Shown: positions 8,384 through 17,676, counted from the first letter of the stretch. The stretch is 64,000 nucleotides of DNA from Phormidium tenue FACHB-886 (GCF_014764505.1 NZ_JACXWX010000001.1:1-64000); one strand, 5' to 3'. Made by a program: numbers and translations. Notes: generated from the sequence alone by a model not told the origin.

Positions 8384-8614
8384 AAAATCCGTTTCCCATT
8401 GTTGAAGACTTCTGCAACGGCTAGAATCCATTACCTTTCGCCATCTGGCGAGAATAAAGCAGCTATCTGCCCTCACAGTTTAGACCAGATAGTTTAGACT
8501 GGGCTGGCGGTAGAGCTTCTACAGAGACGGGTATTTTTTAGCAGGGCATTCTACCACCACGCATCTTGGTTGCCTGTTTCTCTGTCTATATAAAAAGAGA
8601 GGCAAAGCGATGAA

Positions 8615-9802
8615 GTGCGGATTACATTGCAGCAAACTACCATCAGGGAGAGGCTGAAGCAGGTGGAGGCAATTTTTAAGCTTTTGTTCAAGGAGCTGAG
8701 GCAGTCCACGCGGGCATCGGAACAAGGGTGTCAGGACGTGGCAATGCGGATTACCAACGAGGTGTCCCGTATTTGTTCAGAGAGTAAGCGGATTCAAGCA
8801 TCGGGTGAAATTGATACTTGGTCAACGGCGCTGGCGCGGCATCGGCTGAAGCAGTGCCTCAAGTATTACCAGCTTGGCTCCCATCGTGGACGAGTAGAAC
8901 TGCACAGCACGCTCAGCGCGGTTGTATATCGGTACATTACGCCGCCCCAGGTTCAGTCCAGCTACCAAGCACGATTGACGCTGATCGAAGACTTTTTGCA
9001 GGGATTTTATATCGAATCGCTCAATGCCTTTCGGCGTGAAAACCAGCTTCCGGCGACCTACCGACCCCGGACGCTGTTAGAGTTAGTCGAATATATGGCG
9101 TTCACTGAGCGCTACGGCAAACGGCGAATACCGCTGCCGGGTCGTCGCAGTCAGCAGCTAATTATTCTACGAGCGCAAACATTCTCGCAACAGCAGCCGC
9201 CGGAAACAATGGTAGACATTGAACAGGCGGCGGAAGGCTCTTCTGGCGAAGCTGACCAGCGCAGCAATGTCTCGGTGCCGCAAGTGCGCGAGCAAATGAT
9301 GGCGCAAGAACCAGAGCTGCCGGAAGACGCACTGCGGAACACGGTGATCTCGGAGCTGATGACCTATCTAGAAGAGCGCGACCAGAAGGATTGTGCAAAT
9401 TATTTTGCACTGCGGCTCCAAGATCTTCCGGCAAACGAGATTGAAGCTATTCTTGGTTTAACGGCGCGGCAGCGGGATTACCTGCAGCAGCGCTTTAAGT
9501 ATCACTTGATTCGGTTTGCCCTGTCGAACCGTTGGGAGCTGGTGCATCAGTGGCTAGAAGCCGATCTGGAACGCAACTTAGGGCTGACTTCCCAACAGTG
9601 GCAGTCGTTTCAGGGAAACCTTAACCCCACTCAACGCGAACTCCTCAAGCTGCGACAGCAGGGGCTAAGCGATCCGGCGATCGCTCAGTCAATTGGCTGT
9701 ACTCAAACCCAGCTCCAAAAACATTGGACTAAGTTACTTGAACAAGCTTGGGAAATTCGCAACAATTTAGTATCCGGAACAAGTGCATCGACCGATGAAT
9801 AA
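8615..9802 (+). CDS. hetZ: HetZ-family protein
   Basis: The 395 residues match the length and signature stretches of HetZ, a DNA-binding regulator needed early in heterocyst differentiation in Anabaena. Recognised segments include an IFKLLFKELRQS-like start, GRVELHSTLSAVVYRYI, TERYGKRRIPLPGR and TFSQQQPPETMVDIEQAAEG. Two helix-turn-helix-like parts (EIEAILGLTARQRDYLQQRF and DPAIAQSIGCTQTQLQKHW) lie in the C-terminal half. The GTG at 8615 is the only in-frame start upstream of the conserved N-terminus, with AGAGAGG about 12 bases before it. It overlaps patU downstream, as in the hetZ-patU arrangement of filamentous cyanobacteria. Confidence 0.85.
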   Translation: MRITLQQTTIRERLKQVEAIFKLLFKELRQSTRASEQGCQDVAMRITNEVSRICSESKRIQASGEIDTWSTALARHRLKQCLKYYQLGSHRGRVELHSTLSAVVYRYITPPQVQSSYQARLTLIEDFLQGFYIESLNAFRRENQLPATYRPRTLLELVEYMAFTERYGKRRIPLPGRRSQQLIILRAQTFSQQQPPETMVDIEQAAEGSSGEADQRSNVSVPQVREQMMAQEPELPEDALRNTVISELMTYLEERDQKDCANYFALRLQDLPANEIEAILGLTARQRDYLQQRFKYHLIRFALSNRWELVHQWLEADLERNLGLTSQQWQSFQGNLNPTQRELLKLRQQGLSDPAIAQSIGCTQTQLQKHWTKLLEQAWEIRNNLVSGTSASTDE

Positions 9803-10868
9803 TGACGCAGAAGCCATTAATCACTTATTGGCTTGGCTGTTGCAAAACCCTAACCCGGAGAAACCACAGCCATCAGGGCAAGCATCCAGTCTAACGACTG
9901 GAAACGATGACAACGATATAGATCATCGATCGGATCAAGTTGATCCGATCGACCCGACCGGGACAACGGAATTGCAATCGCTCGATCCTCTCGATTCAGA
10001 GGAGGTAGAGGCTTTGTTGCCTGACCTGATTGAATCGGGAGCTTTTCCTTTCGAGGAATTACTATTCAGATCGGGAGAGAGACCTGCTGTGCAAGACCGC
10101 TTCTATAACTTAATGAAACATCGGCTCCGTGCCGAAATTGAACAAAATCCGCCCCGCTTTCCTTGGGAAACTGAGCCACTGGACTATGAAGAGCAGGCAG
10201 AGGCAGTTGCCCCTACTCCTGTTTGGACTGCCCAACTGCAAACTCTCAGCTTGCCCGTCCCCATGCCCGATGCCGTTCTGACGCAGCTGTTTGATCACTG
10301 CCAATCGATCGTGCAGTCGTCGTTGAAGGAGGGCGCAAAGCTGGTGCAAGCCGTTACAAACCTGTTTCCCAACAAGACGGATGCGCTCAACCAACTGGCA
10401 GGGTTAGTGCTGACCACTCCTTTCCGGAGTGGCTCCTCGCTGCCCCAGTCAGGAAGTCAGCCGGGTGCTGGGCTTCCGGGTCATTACGACCAAGCTACAG
10501 AGCCCCAACAAATGGCGCTGTCGCTGCTTGCCGCCCGCACTATTCTTGATGCCACAACGTTTCGTCTTTCTGCCAGCCAGCCCAAAGTAGAGCGCCAGTG
10601 GCAATCTGCCATTGGGCTCCTGACACTGGAGGCGCAGTATGTGCCCCAGGAAAATCGGGTTCGCATCTTTGGGCAGTTGCCGGGACAGGGCAGCATTTAC
10701 CTCAAGGGCAAAGCAGCAGAAGCGATCGCCCAGTGCGCCTACGCAGGCGAACTTGGCGTTGAGCTATCTCAGCTAGAACCTAACCAAACTTACTCGCTGA
10801 CTGTGCAGTTAGAAAACACCAATCAACCCCCATTGGTGTTTGCCGTTTGCCCAATGACAGAAGACTAG
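9795..10868 (+). CDS. patU: PatU-family protein
   Basis: This 357-residue protein follows hetZ directly, its ATG overlapping the hetZ stop by 8 bp (ATGAATAA), which implies coupled translation. The N-terminal third is acidic and low-complexity. The C-terminal two thirds contain the PatU-like helical segment starting near FDHCQSIVQSSLKEGAKL and a beta-rich end. PatU influences heterocyst spacing; in Anabaena it is split into PatU5 and PatU3, whereas here it is one polypeptide. The biochemical role is unknown. The assignment rests on position and partial resemblance. Confidence 0.75.
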   Translation: MNNDAEAINHLLAWLLQNPNPEKPQPSGQASSLTTGNDDNDIDHRSDQVDPIDPTGTTELQSLDPLDSEEVEALLPDLIESGAFPFEELLFRSGERPAVQDRFYNLMKHRLRAEIEQNPPRFPWETEPLDYEEQAEAVAPTPVWTAQLQTLSLPVPMPDAVLTQLFDHCQSIVQSSLKEGAKLVQAVTNLFPNKTDALNQLAGLVLTTPFRSGSSLPQSGSQPGAGLPGHYDQATEPQQMALSLLAARTILDATTFRLSASQPKVERQWQSAIGLLTLEAQYVPQENRVRIFGQLPGQGSIYLKGKAAEAIAQCAYAGELGVELSQLEPNQTYSLTVQLENTNQPPLVFAVCPMTED

Positions 10869-11189
10869 TTGCTGCTAGTCAACCAGCCCGTTAATTTAGT
10901 AGATACCTTTGAAAGTGCTTAGGAGTGTAGGTGGAAGTGCTGCCAAGCTCCTACACCTATTGCGATCGCATTGAAATAAATCTACTGCTCTGTCACACCC
11001 CCATCAGAGCCTTCTACCCCCTGAATTAAACCTACATAGATTCAAGAGCCGGGCATGATCTGATTTTTCAGAGTCTTTCGTTAGCATAGGGACGAAACCT
11101 ATCAGGCTGAGCAAGGCAAGGTACGGAAGGCTGGTTATCCATCCTTCGTCCTTGGTCCTTTCCCACGCCGGTCTCCTACGCCTCTACCC
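10869..11189. other. Intergenic region patU-tgpA
   Basis: No convincing gene. A weak stem GTGTAGG/CCTACAC near 10925-10965 may end the hetZ-patU transcript, and a promoter for the next gene is expected but not defined. Confidence 0.4.
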
Positions 11190-13484
11190 ATGACCCGATT
11201 TGTTGGGAACCCTTCTACCCGATCGCCAAGATCGTCTCGTTCTACCGCTAAGCCTTCCCCAATGGCTCGGCTGCGGCAGCGCTTAAAATCACCTGTACCG
11301 GAACCTGAAGACTCGCTGCCCCTACGAGTCTTGGTGCAGACGCTAGCGGCGGTAGGCATTATTGCTACCGATGTGGCTGCTGCCGACAGCATTGATTTCA
11401 TGGGAATCAGCCTGTGGGCTGTGCCGCTTAGTTTTGTGGGTGCTGCTTGGAGTTGGTTTCGGCGACGGCAGCGCAACATTCCGGTCAAGTTTTGTATTGC
11501 GATCGGCATGTTGCTTGTCCTCGCTTTGTTTTTCGTGCGGCTCTGGACAGAGCGGAATGACACGAGAATTGCGCTTGCCACACTATTAATTCATCTACAA
11601 GTTCTGCACAGCTTCGATCTGCCGCGTCGAAAAGACTTGGGCTATTCGGCGGCGATCGGGCTGATCCTATTGGGTGTAGCTGCCACGCTAAGCCAAACGC
11701 TAGCGTTTGCACCCCTGCTGCTGCTATTTCTGGCAATCGCACTACCTGTTTTGATGTTGGACTACCGCTCTCGGCTGGGGCTGGGGGCGGTGTCGTTTCG
11801 ACGAGCTGGGTTAGATCTGGCTCCGAAGCGGCTGGGTGCAGTACTGCTGGTGATCTTGGCGCTAGGGTTGGGCATCTTCTTGCTGCTGCCTCGCATGCCG
11901 GGGTATCAGCTGCGATCGTTCCCAGTCAGCAGCCCCATCCCCACCAGCGAACAGTTCAATAGCAGCAATATTGTCAATCCGGGCTATGCGCAAGGCGTCC
12001 GGGGAGCCGGAGCCGGAACCGGAGGGCAGGTTGAACGAGGAGCCGGAGCAGTTGACGATGAATATTATTACGGCTTCAACAGCACGGTAAACCAAAACCT
12101 GCGGGGCAACATGAAGCCAAAGGTGGTAATGCGGGTGCGATCGCAAGCGCCCGGATTTTGGCGTGTGTTGGCGTTCGATCGATACACAGGGCAGGGCTGG
12201 CAGATTTCGCGCAATGACGAAAGCCAAGTGCAGACTCTACAGCGATCATCTTGGTCGTTCCGATTTACGTTGCCGTGGTCGGTCACGCTCAATAAAACAC
12301 GGGAGGTTGTTCAGTCTTATACGCTAGTTGCTAATCTTCCTAACTTAATTCCAGCCATGTTCGAGGCGAAGGAGCTTTATTTTCCAACGGAACAAGTAGC
12401 AATCGATCAAGAAAGTGGGTTGCGATCGCCCGTTGCCTTATCTGAAGGATTAACTTATACAGTAGTTTCAGAAGTACCTCGTCGAGATCGAACAATTCTT
12501 CGACGATCTTCTACAGAGTATCCACCTTATATTCGTTCGCATTATTTACAAATTCCTAAAGCGATCGCACCGCGAATCCGAGAAAAAACTGAAGCGCTGT
12601 TGGCTAGCTCTACCACCGCTTTGACCACTCCGTCTGAGAAGGCGCTCTATCTGGCGCAGACACTAAAGCAGCGCTACCGGGTTCGTCCGGATTTACCGTT
12701 CTTTTCAGATGAAGAGGATCTGGTTGACGCGTTTCTATTTAAATATGAAGGTGGCTACCCCGATCACTTCGCCACAGCTTTAACGGTAATGCTGCGATCG
12801 ATTGGGATTCCAGCTCGGCTTGTGATGGGATTTGCACCCGGAGAATTTAATCCCTTCACAGGGTACTACGTGGTTAAGAACACCGATGCCTATGCAATGA
12901 CAGAAGTTTATTTCCACAAATATGGCTGGTTTGCCTTTGACCCAATTCCTGGACACGAATTGGTGCCGCCATCAATTGAAGAAACCGAGACGTTCGGCGT
13001 TCTGAAGCAGTTCTGGAGCTGGGTTGCAGGTTGGCTTCCTTCGCCGTTAACAGGGTTCTTCAATCGCCTGTTTGGGACGATCGGAGCGGTACTCGGCTGG
13101 CTGTTCTCGCAGTTCACCCAAGGCTGGCAGGGGATCCTAACTGGGCTCGGCGTTCTCATAGGGCTCGGTTTCATGGGCTGGCTAGCTTGGAGCGGCTGGA
13201 AAACTTGGCGCTATCGCCGCTGGCTAGCAAAGCTGCCGTTGATGGAGTCGATCTATCAGCAGATGCTGCGCTGGCTGGCAGACCACGGTTCTCGCAAACC
13301 CGCCTACCTGACACCTCTGGAGTATGCGCGGGACTGCCGCACTCGCTATTCACCCGAAATTGCTGAAGCGATCGACCAAATTTCAGAAGCCTATGTGCGT
13401 TGGCGCTATGGCGGGGAAAATGGGGAAGGAGAAAGCATGCGACAAGTGCTAAAAACACTAACGAGCAAGTGGCAGAGGCGGTAG
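11190..13484 (+). CDS. TgpA-like membrane transglutaminase-fold protein, probably inactive
   Basis: This 764-residue protein has the TgpA layout: about five N-terminal membrane helices (DUF3488, residues 50-240), an extracytoplasmic transglutaminase-like domain (about 450-600), a further membrane helix near 655 and a cytoplasmic DUF4129-type tail. In active family members the catalytic triad is Cys-His-Asp. Here the Cys region reads G522-Y-P524-D-H-F and the His region reads D566-A-Y568-A-M, so both Cys and His are replaced and only D584 (DPIPG) remains. A binding or structural role in the envelope is more likely than catalysis. An alternative start is ATG 11262. Confidence 0.85.
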   Translation: MTRFVGNPSTRSPRSSRSTAKPSPMARLRQRLKSPVPEPEDSLPLRVLVQTLAAVGIIATDVAAADSIDFMGISLWAVPLSFVGAAWSWFRRRQRNIPVKFCIAIGMLLVLALFFVRLWTERNDTRIALATLLIHLQVLHSFDLPRRKDLGYSAAIGLILLGVAATLSQTLAFAPLLLLFLAIALPVLMLDYRSRLGLGAVSFRRAGLDLAPKRLGAVLLVILALGLGIFLLLPRMPGYQLRSFPVSSPIPTSEQFNSSNIVNPGYAQGVRGAGAGTGGQVERGAGAVDDEYYYGFNSTVNQNLRGNMKPKVVMRVRSQAPGFWRVLAFDRYTGQGWQISRNDESQVQTLQRSSWSFRFTLPWSVTLNKTREVVQSYTLVANLPNLIPAMFEAKELYFPTEQVAIDQESGLRSPVALSEGLTYTVVSEVPRRDRTILRRSSTEYPPYIRSHYLQIPKAIAPRIREKTEALLASSTTALTTPSEKALYLAQTLKQRYRVRPDLPFFSDEEDLVDAFLFKYEGGYPDHFATALTVMLRSIGIPARLVMGFAPGEFNPFTGYYVVKNTDAYAMTEVYFHKYGWFAFDPIPGHELVPPSIEETETFGVLKQFWSWVAGWLPSPLTGFFNRLFGTIGAVLGWLFSQFTQGWQGILTGLGVLIGLGFMGWLAWSGWKTWRYRRWLAKLPLMESIYQQMLRWLADHGSRKPAYLTPLEYARDCRTRYSPEIAEAIDQISEAYVRWRYGGENGEGESMRQVLKTLTSKWQRR

Positions 13485-13530
13485 ACTTGCTTTAAATCGC
13501 GCTGGCAATATACTAAGCATTAATTAAGCA

Positions 13531-13588
13531 GCAATCATAGCGAAAGAGTTCCTGCCTAACTCGACAGGAACTCTTTCGCTATGATTGC
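13531..13588. terminator. Perfect 24-bp hairpin between convergent genes
   Basis: GCAATCATAGCGAAAGAGTT plus CCTG (13531-13554) is repeated inverted without mismatch at 13565-13588 around a 10-base loop. It lies between the convergent TgpA-like and GlsB-like genes and probably terminates both. No clear U-tract follows on either side. Confidence 0.7.
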
Positions 13589-13652
13589 CATGGCTATGGT
13601 TGGTATCTGTTACATTCACAGTTTCAACCGCAAATGATTTTTATCGCAGTTT

Positions 13653-13925
13653 CTACAGAGCGCTACGACGAGTCACTGCATAGTAGATCCACAGAGCAAC
13701 GATTGCGCCAATAACAGCAACTACAATACCACCAATACTTAGACCCGATGCGGCTAACGAAATCGTGCCTGTAGTGAGCAGGTTGTAAATGCTACCTCCC
13801 ACGAAAGCACCAATCACACCTAGAATCAAAGTACCCAGGATGCCGCCGCCTTGACGCCCCGGATAGACCGCTTTTGCAATGGCTCCAGCAATCAGACCTA
13901 ACACAATCCAAGCCAGAATATTCAT
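13653..13925 (-). CDS. GlsB/YeaQ/YmgE family membrane protein
   Basis: This 90-residue protein has three hydrophobic, glycine-rich helices and the family pattern GLIAGAIAKAVYPGRQGGG, with a glycine-rich second helix. These transglycosylase-associated/GlsB proteins are stress-linked inner-membrane proteins of unknown biochemical function. The ATG at 13925 has a GGAGAAG ribosome site and fits family length; the longer upstream reading adds an unlike, polar N-terminus. Confidence 0.85.
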   Translation of the reverse strand: MNILAWIVLGLIAGAIAKAVYPGRQGGGILGTLILGVIGAFVGGSIYNLLTTGTISLAASGLSIGGIVVAVIGAIVALWIYYAVTRRSAL

Positions 13926-14213
13926 TGTTGCTTCTCCATTTTTTGGAACACTATCTGAACTAAGGGCGTTTCCGCTTTGATACATTCCTTATACTTGCTT
14001 AAGCTTAACAAGCCGTGAATTACGAATAGACTACCCAAAGAGAGAACTCTGCTACTCCCTGAGAGAGAGCGCTGTAAACGGACTTCTCACACTACCTCCT
14101 GCCGCTCACAGCGCCCGCTATTCAAACGCAAATCAACAGGCTGCAATCTAAACACAAAGCGCTGTAAGCTCAAGGTTGCACTCTGCTGATGTAGTCATTC
14201 TTTGGAGCCTCCT

Positions 14214-15935
14214 GTGAAAGCACCTGCCATTATTATCTTGGGTCAGCACAGTGTTTCAACTGCACGGCAAATGATGACAGTTCTGCCAAATGCGGTGCTT
14301 TACGGCTTAGCCAACCGCACGGTTGAGACAGAGGTTGATGTAAGTTTTACAGACTTTGGCGAAACGCTGCGATCGCTCTTCAAAGACGGCACGCCGATCA
14401 TCGGGATCTGCGCCGCCGGAATTCTAATTCGCACCCTTGCACCTCTTCTATCCAATAAACAACAAGAACCACCTGTTCTGGCAGCTGCAGAAGATGGAAG
14501 CGCGATCGTGCCGCTGCTAGGTGGCTTGCAGGGAGTAAATGAGCTAGCTCGGCAGCTTGCTGTGGGTTGTGGAGGAGTTGCAGCGATTACCACAGCTGGT
14601 GATCTGCGCTTTCGGACTGCGCTGCTGGCTCCACCTGCAGGCTATCATCTGGCAAACCCAGAGGATGCCAAAACGTTTATTGCTGATTTGTTGGCAGGCG
14701 CAACGGTGCAACTGGAAGGAGCCGCACCTTGGCTGAGTGAGAGCCAGCTGCCTTTGGCAATCGACGGCTCACTCAAGATCTGTGTCAGTGAGCATTCTGT
14801 TGCAGCTAGCCGCAGCTGTTTAGTTTACCATCCCGCCACTTTAGCCATTGGGATCGACGGCAGAATTAGCAGTGTTCCCAGCGAGGCAATCTCCTTCATT
14901 CAGGAGCAGCTAACAGCAGCAGATCTTTCTCCTGCTGCGATCGCAGCAGTATTTACGCTAGAAACTTACATGGGCCATCTGGGTATCCAGGCGATCGCCC
15001 AGACATTCAACGTACCAGTTCGATTTCTTTCAATTCAAGATATTGAACCGCAGCCTACCGAATTATCTATACAGATTGCCATGAGAGCTGTAGGGTCAGC
15101 CGGGCGGCTGGTCGTAGCTGATACGTACTTTGCCATTGCGGCGGCTCCTTTACCGTTAGATGTTAATCAAGTTGGGCGATCGAGAGGGCGGCTGGCAATC
15201 GTGGGCACAGGTCCGGGCAGCGCTGAGTGGATGTCGCCTGAAGTAAAAGCAATCTTGCAATCAACAACGGATTGGGTAGGGTATAGCACTTATCTAAATC
15301 TGGTTGAACCCTTGCGGCAAGGGCAGCAGCGGCATGAGTCGGATAACCGCGTTGAGCTGGAGCGGGCGCGGCTAGCGTTTGACTTAGCAGCTGAGGGGCG
15401 ATCGGTTGCTGTGATTTCATCGGGCGATCCTGGAATTTATGCCATGGCATCTGCTGTGTTTGAAGTTTTGGAACAGGATGCAAAACCAGAGTGGCAGTCG
15501 ATCGAGCTTCAAGTTGCACCGGGTATTTCGGCTTTGCAGGCGGCTGCGGCTCGCATTGGTGCGCCAATCGGTCATGATTTTTGTGCCATTTCTCTGTCGG
15601 ATATTCTCAAACCCTGGTCAATGATCGAACAGCGGATTAGGGCAGCTGCAGAAGCCGATTTTGTGATTGCTTTCTACAACCCCACCTCAACACAGCGGAC
15701 GTGGCAAGTGACGGCTGCCCGCGATCTGCTTTTGCACTGGCGATCGCCTAATACACCGATCGTGCTGGCACGCAACGTAGGACGGGCGGGCGAATCGGTG
15801 GTGGTGCGATCGCTGGAGCAACTCTCTGCTGATGAGGTTGATATGCGGACGCTGATTCTGGTTGGCTCGAGCAAAACGCGCATGATTGTTCACGCTAATG
15901 GCAAATGGGTTTATACGCCGCGTCGATATGATTAG
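14214..15935 (+). CDS. cbiG-cobJ: Fused CbiG / precorrin-3B C17-methyltransferase (CobJ/CbiH)
   Basis: The 573 residues hold two enzymes of cobalamin synthesis. Residues 1 to about 320 are CbiG-like, the cobalt-precorrin-5A hydrolase that opens the lactone, with a conserved core (IIGICAAGILIRTLAP) and the C-terminal FTLETYMGHLGIQAIA segment. From about 325 a SAM-dependent tetrapyrrole methylase starts with RLAIVGTGPGSAEWMSPE and contains VISSGDPGIYAMA and VAPGISALQAAAARIGAP, the features of CobJ/CbiH, which contracts the ring by methylating C17. The fusion is common in cyanobacteria. GTG 14214 is preferred, with GGAG at 14204-14207; TTG 14202 overlaps that site. Confidence 0.9.
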   Translation: MKAPAIIILGQHSVSTARQMMTVLPNAVLYGLANRTVETEVDVSFTDFGETLRSLFKDGTPIIGICAAGILIRTLAPLLSNKQQEPPVLAAAEDGSAIVPLLGGLQGVNELARQLAVGCGGVAAITTAGDLRFRTALLAPPAGYHLANPEDAKTFIADLLAGATVQLEGAAPWLSESQLPLAIDGSLKICVSEHSVAASRSCLVYHPATLAIGIDGRISSVPSEAISFIQEQLTAADLSPAAIAAVFTLETYMGHLGIQAIAQTFNVPVRFLSIQDIEPQPTELSIQIAMRAVGSAGRLVVADTYFAIAAAPLPLDVNQVGRSRGRLAIVGTGPGSAEWMSPEVKAILQSTTDWVGYSTYLNLVEPLRQGQQRHESDNRVELERARLAFDLAAEGRSVAVISSGDPGIYAMASAVFEVLEQDAKPEWQSIELQVAPGISALQAAAARIGAPIGHDFCAISLSDILKPWSMIEQRIRAAAEADFVIAFYNPTSTQRTWQVTAARDLLLHWRSPNTPIVLARNVGRAGESVVVRSLEQLSADEVDMRTLILVGSSKTRMIVHANGKWVYTPRRYD

Positions 15936-15959
15936 CTTTTCCTGCCATTTTCTTCTGCC

Positions 15960-15982
15960 CTATAGACCTCAGAGGTCTATAG
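15960..15982. terminator. Palindrome after cbiG-cobJ
   Basis: CTATAGACCTC (15960-15970) and its complement GAGGTCTATAG (15972-15982) flank a single A. It lies 25 bp past the cbiG-cobJ stop and may act as terminator or protein-binding palindrome. Confidence 0.45.
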
Positions 15983-16038
15983 AATAGACGCCAAACATCA
16001 ATAGATTCTTGTAGCCGTTGCACAGCAGTGAGAACAGA

Positions 16039-16077
16039 GACATTTGAGTAGCGTGCGGAGCACGCTACTCAAATGTC
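16039..16077. terminator. 18-bp perfect hairpin
   Basis: GACATTTGAGTAGCGTGC (16039-16056) is mirrored at 16060-16077 around a GGA loop. It is probably a terminator or a small mobile palindromic repeat; no U-tract follows. Confidence 0.5.
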
Positions 16078-16203
16078 CTAAGTGGAATGGCGATAAGTCT
16101 GCGATGGCTGGCAAAACATAGAGTGTGGAGCAGTTTTGCCGCTTCATACTCTACATCAGAGATTTAATTAGCAGGGATTTAATCATCAGAGATTTAACCA
16201 GCA

Positions 16204-16560
16204 ATGTCGCATAATGAGCTGAAAGAAGTGAGTAGATTCGGACTTAACGTGAAGTATTTTTTTTTATCAGACGGCTGGAGCGTGGGACGTGTGTGGGAGT
16301 TCGGCGGTTTGTGGAACGAAGCCTCTTGGCGACGCAAGCCCATAATCGACCAAACTACACTTTGCATTTGGGAGAACAATGAAAAGCTTTGGCTCTACCG
16401 AGTTGAGGAAGCCGTCTTGATGGTGGAGGTAAAACCAACCGCTGCAGACGAAAATTCTGCTACGCGGACGATCGGGCAAGTCGTCTTGAAGCGTTTAATG
16501 ACAGCAGAACAGGCAATCGAACTGATGTGTAAGGCTGAGGTTACACTATCGGAGCCGTGA
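16204..16560 (+). CDS. Conserved hypothetical protein, 118 aa
   Basis: This soluble protein is rich in aromatic residues early on (KYFFLSDGWSVGRVWEFGGL), with a beta-sheet pattern in its middle (TTLCIWENNEKLWLYRVEEA) and a C-terminal helix. I recall no named domain. It stands alone between two rightward genes, with hairpins upstream. Confidence 0.6.
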   Translation: MSHNELKEVSRFGLNVKYFFLSDGWSVGRVWEFGGLWNEASWRRKPIIDQTTLCIWENNEKLWLYRVEEAVLMVEVKPTAADENSATRTIGQVVLKRLMTAEQAIELMCKAEVTLSEP

Positions 16561-16676
16561 ATGGCCTATCTGCCAGCCTCATGCTCACCGTAGCTCCAAC
16601 GCTGATTTAGTTAGTCTTTTAGATTAAGCACTGCCAAAATCTGAGCCAAAATCCGATACAGTGAGGGAACTTGTGC

Positions 16677-16746
16677 GATCGCCTCATCTCTATTTAGCCT
16701 CTATTTAGTATTTATTAGTATTTAACCTCTATTTAGATCGCCTCAT
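16677..16746. repeat. Short direct repeats before the permease gene
   Basis: CTCTATTTAG occurs at 16688-16697, 16699-16708 and 16727-16736, bracketed by two copies of GATCGCCTCAT at 16677-16687 and 16736-16746. They sit just upstream of the permease start and may be regulatory or simply slipped repeats. Confidence 0.6.
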
Positions 16747-16764
16747 TCAGGGCTCTTTAGCGCT

Positions 16765-17646
16765 ATGGATACGCAACTCCTTCAGCTTTTGGTTAACGGC
16801 ATCGCTGTTGGCAGCATCATTGCCCTCGCCGCCGTAGGACTCACTCTCACCTACGGAATTCTGCGGCTTGCCAATTTTGCCCACGGCGATCTAATGACGC
16901 TGGGCGCATATCTAACGCTGGTGTTTGACGTGCTTCTGAGCCAATGGGGCATTCCCAACATTTGGCTGTCGATCGCTCTTGGTGCAGTGTTAACTATTGG
17001 CGTGGCGCTGATTACCGAAAAGCTACTGTGGTCGCCAATGCGCGATCGCCGTGCCACTTCTACCACGCTGATTATTATCTCGATTGGCTTAGCCCTCTTT
17101 TTGCGCAATGGTATCACGATGATTTGGGGAGCAGGCAACCAGAAGTACGATCTACCCGTGGCAAGGGCAATCGATTTATTTGGCATCAAGATTGCCCAAA
17201 ACCGAATCATTGTCGTAGTTTTAACAGCGCTAGTAATTTTGGCGCTGCACTACATTTTGCAGAATACTAAGGTCGGTAAAGCAATGCGAGCCGTGGCGGA
17301 TAACGTCGATCTGGCGCGGGTGTCGGGCATCAACGTGGAGCAAGTCGTAATTTGGACGTGGGTCATTGCGGCCGGGCTAACGGCGATCGGCGGCGGTATG
17401 TATGGGTTGGTGACAGCCGTGCGTCCTAATATGGGCTGGTTCTTGATTTTGCCAATGTTTGCCTCGGTCATCCTGGGTGGCATCGGCAACCCCTATGGAG
17501 CGATCGCCGGAGCGTTTGTAATTGGCATTGCCCAAGAAGTCTCGACTTATTGGCTTCCTGGAGAATACAAGCTAGGGATTGCCTTGATGCTCATGATCCT
17601 GGTACTGCTGGTCCGGCCGCAAGGAATTTTCCGGGGAACGATGTAA
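16765..17646 (+). CDS. livH: LivH-type branched-chain/neutral amino-acid ABC permease
   Basis: This 293-residue protein has about eight membrane helices and the BPD_transp_2 features of LivH/NatD permeases: GIAVGSIIALAAVGLTLTYG near the N-terminus, the LANFAHGD motif, and an EAA-like AMRAVADNVDLARVSGINV loop that contacts the ATPase. It should form, with a LivM/NatC partner, the channel of an amino-acid importer such as the cyanobacterial N-I system. No partner gene lies nearby, which is usual for scattered nat genes in cyanobacteria. The urea permease UrtB is a less likely alternative. Confidence 0.88.
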   Translation: MDTQLLQLLVNGIAVGSIIALAAVGLTLTYGILRLANFAHGDLMTLGAYLTLVFDVLLSQWGIPNIWLSIALGAVLTIGVALITEKLLWSPMRDRRATSTTLIIISIGLALFLRNGITMIWGAGNQKYDLPVARAIDLFGIKIAQNRIIVVVLTALVILALHYILQNTKVGKAMRAVADNVDLARVSGINVEQVVIWTWVIAAGLTAIGGGMYGLVTAVRPNMGWFLILPMFASVILGGIGNPYGAIAGAFVIGIAQEVSTYWLPGEYKLGIALMLMILVLLVRPQGIFRGTM

Positions 17647-17676
17647 GCAAGTGGTCATTAATCAGGGCACCAATTT

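Noticed and set aside
14100-14213. Possible cobalamin riboswitch before cbiG-cobJ
   Set aside because: I could not find the conserved B12-box pattern or the paired elements.
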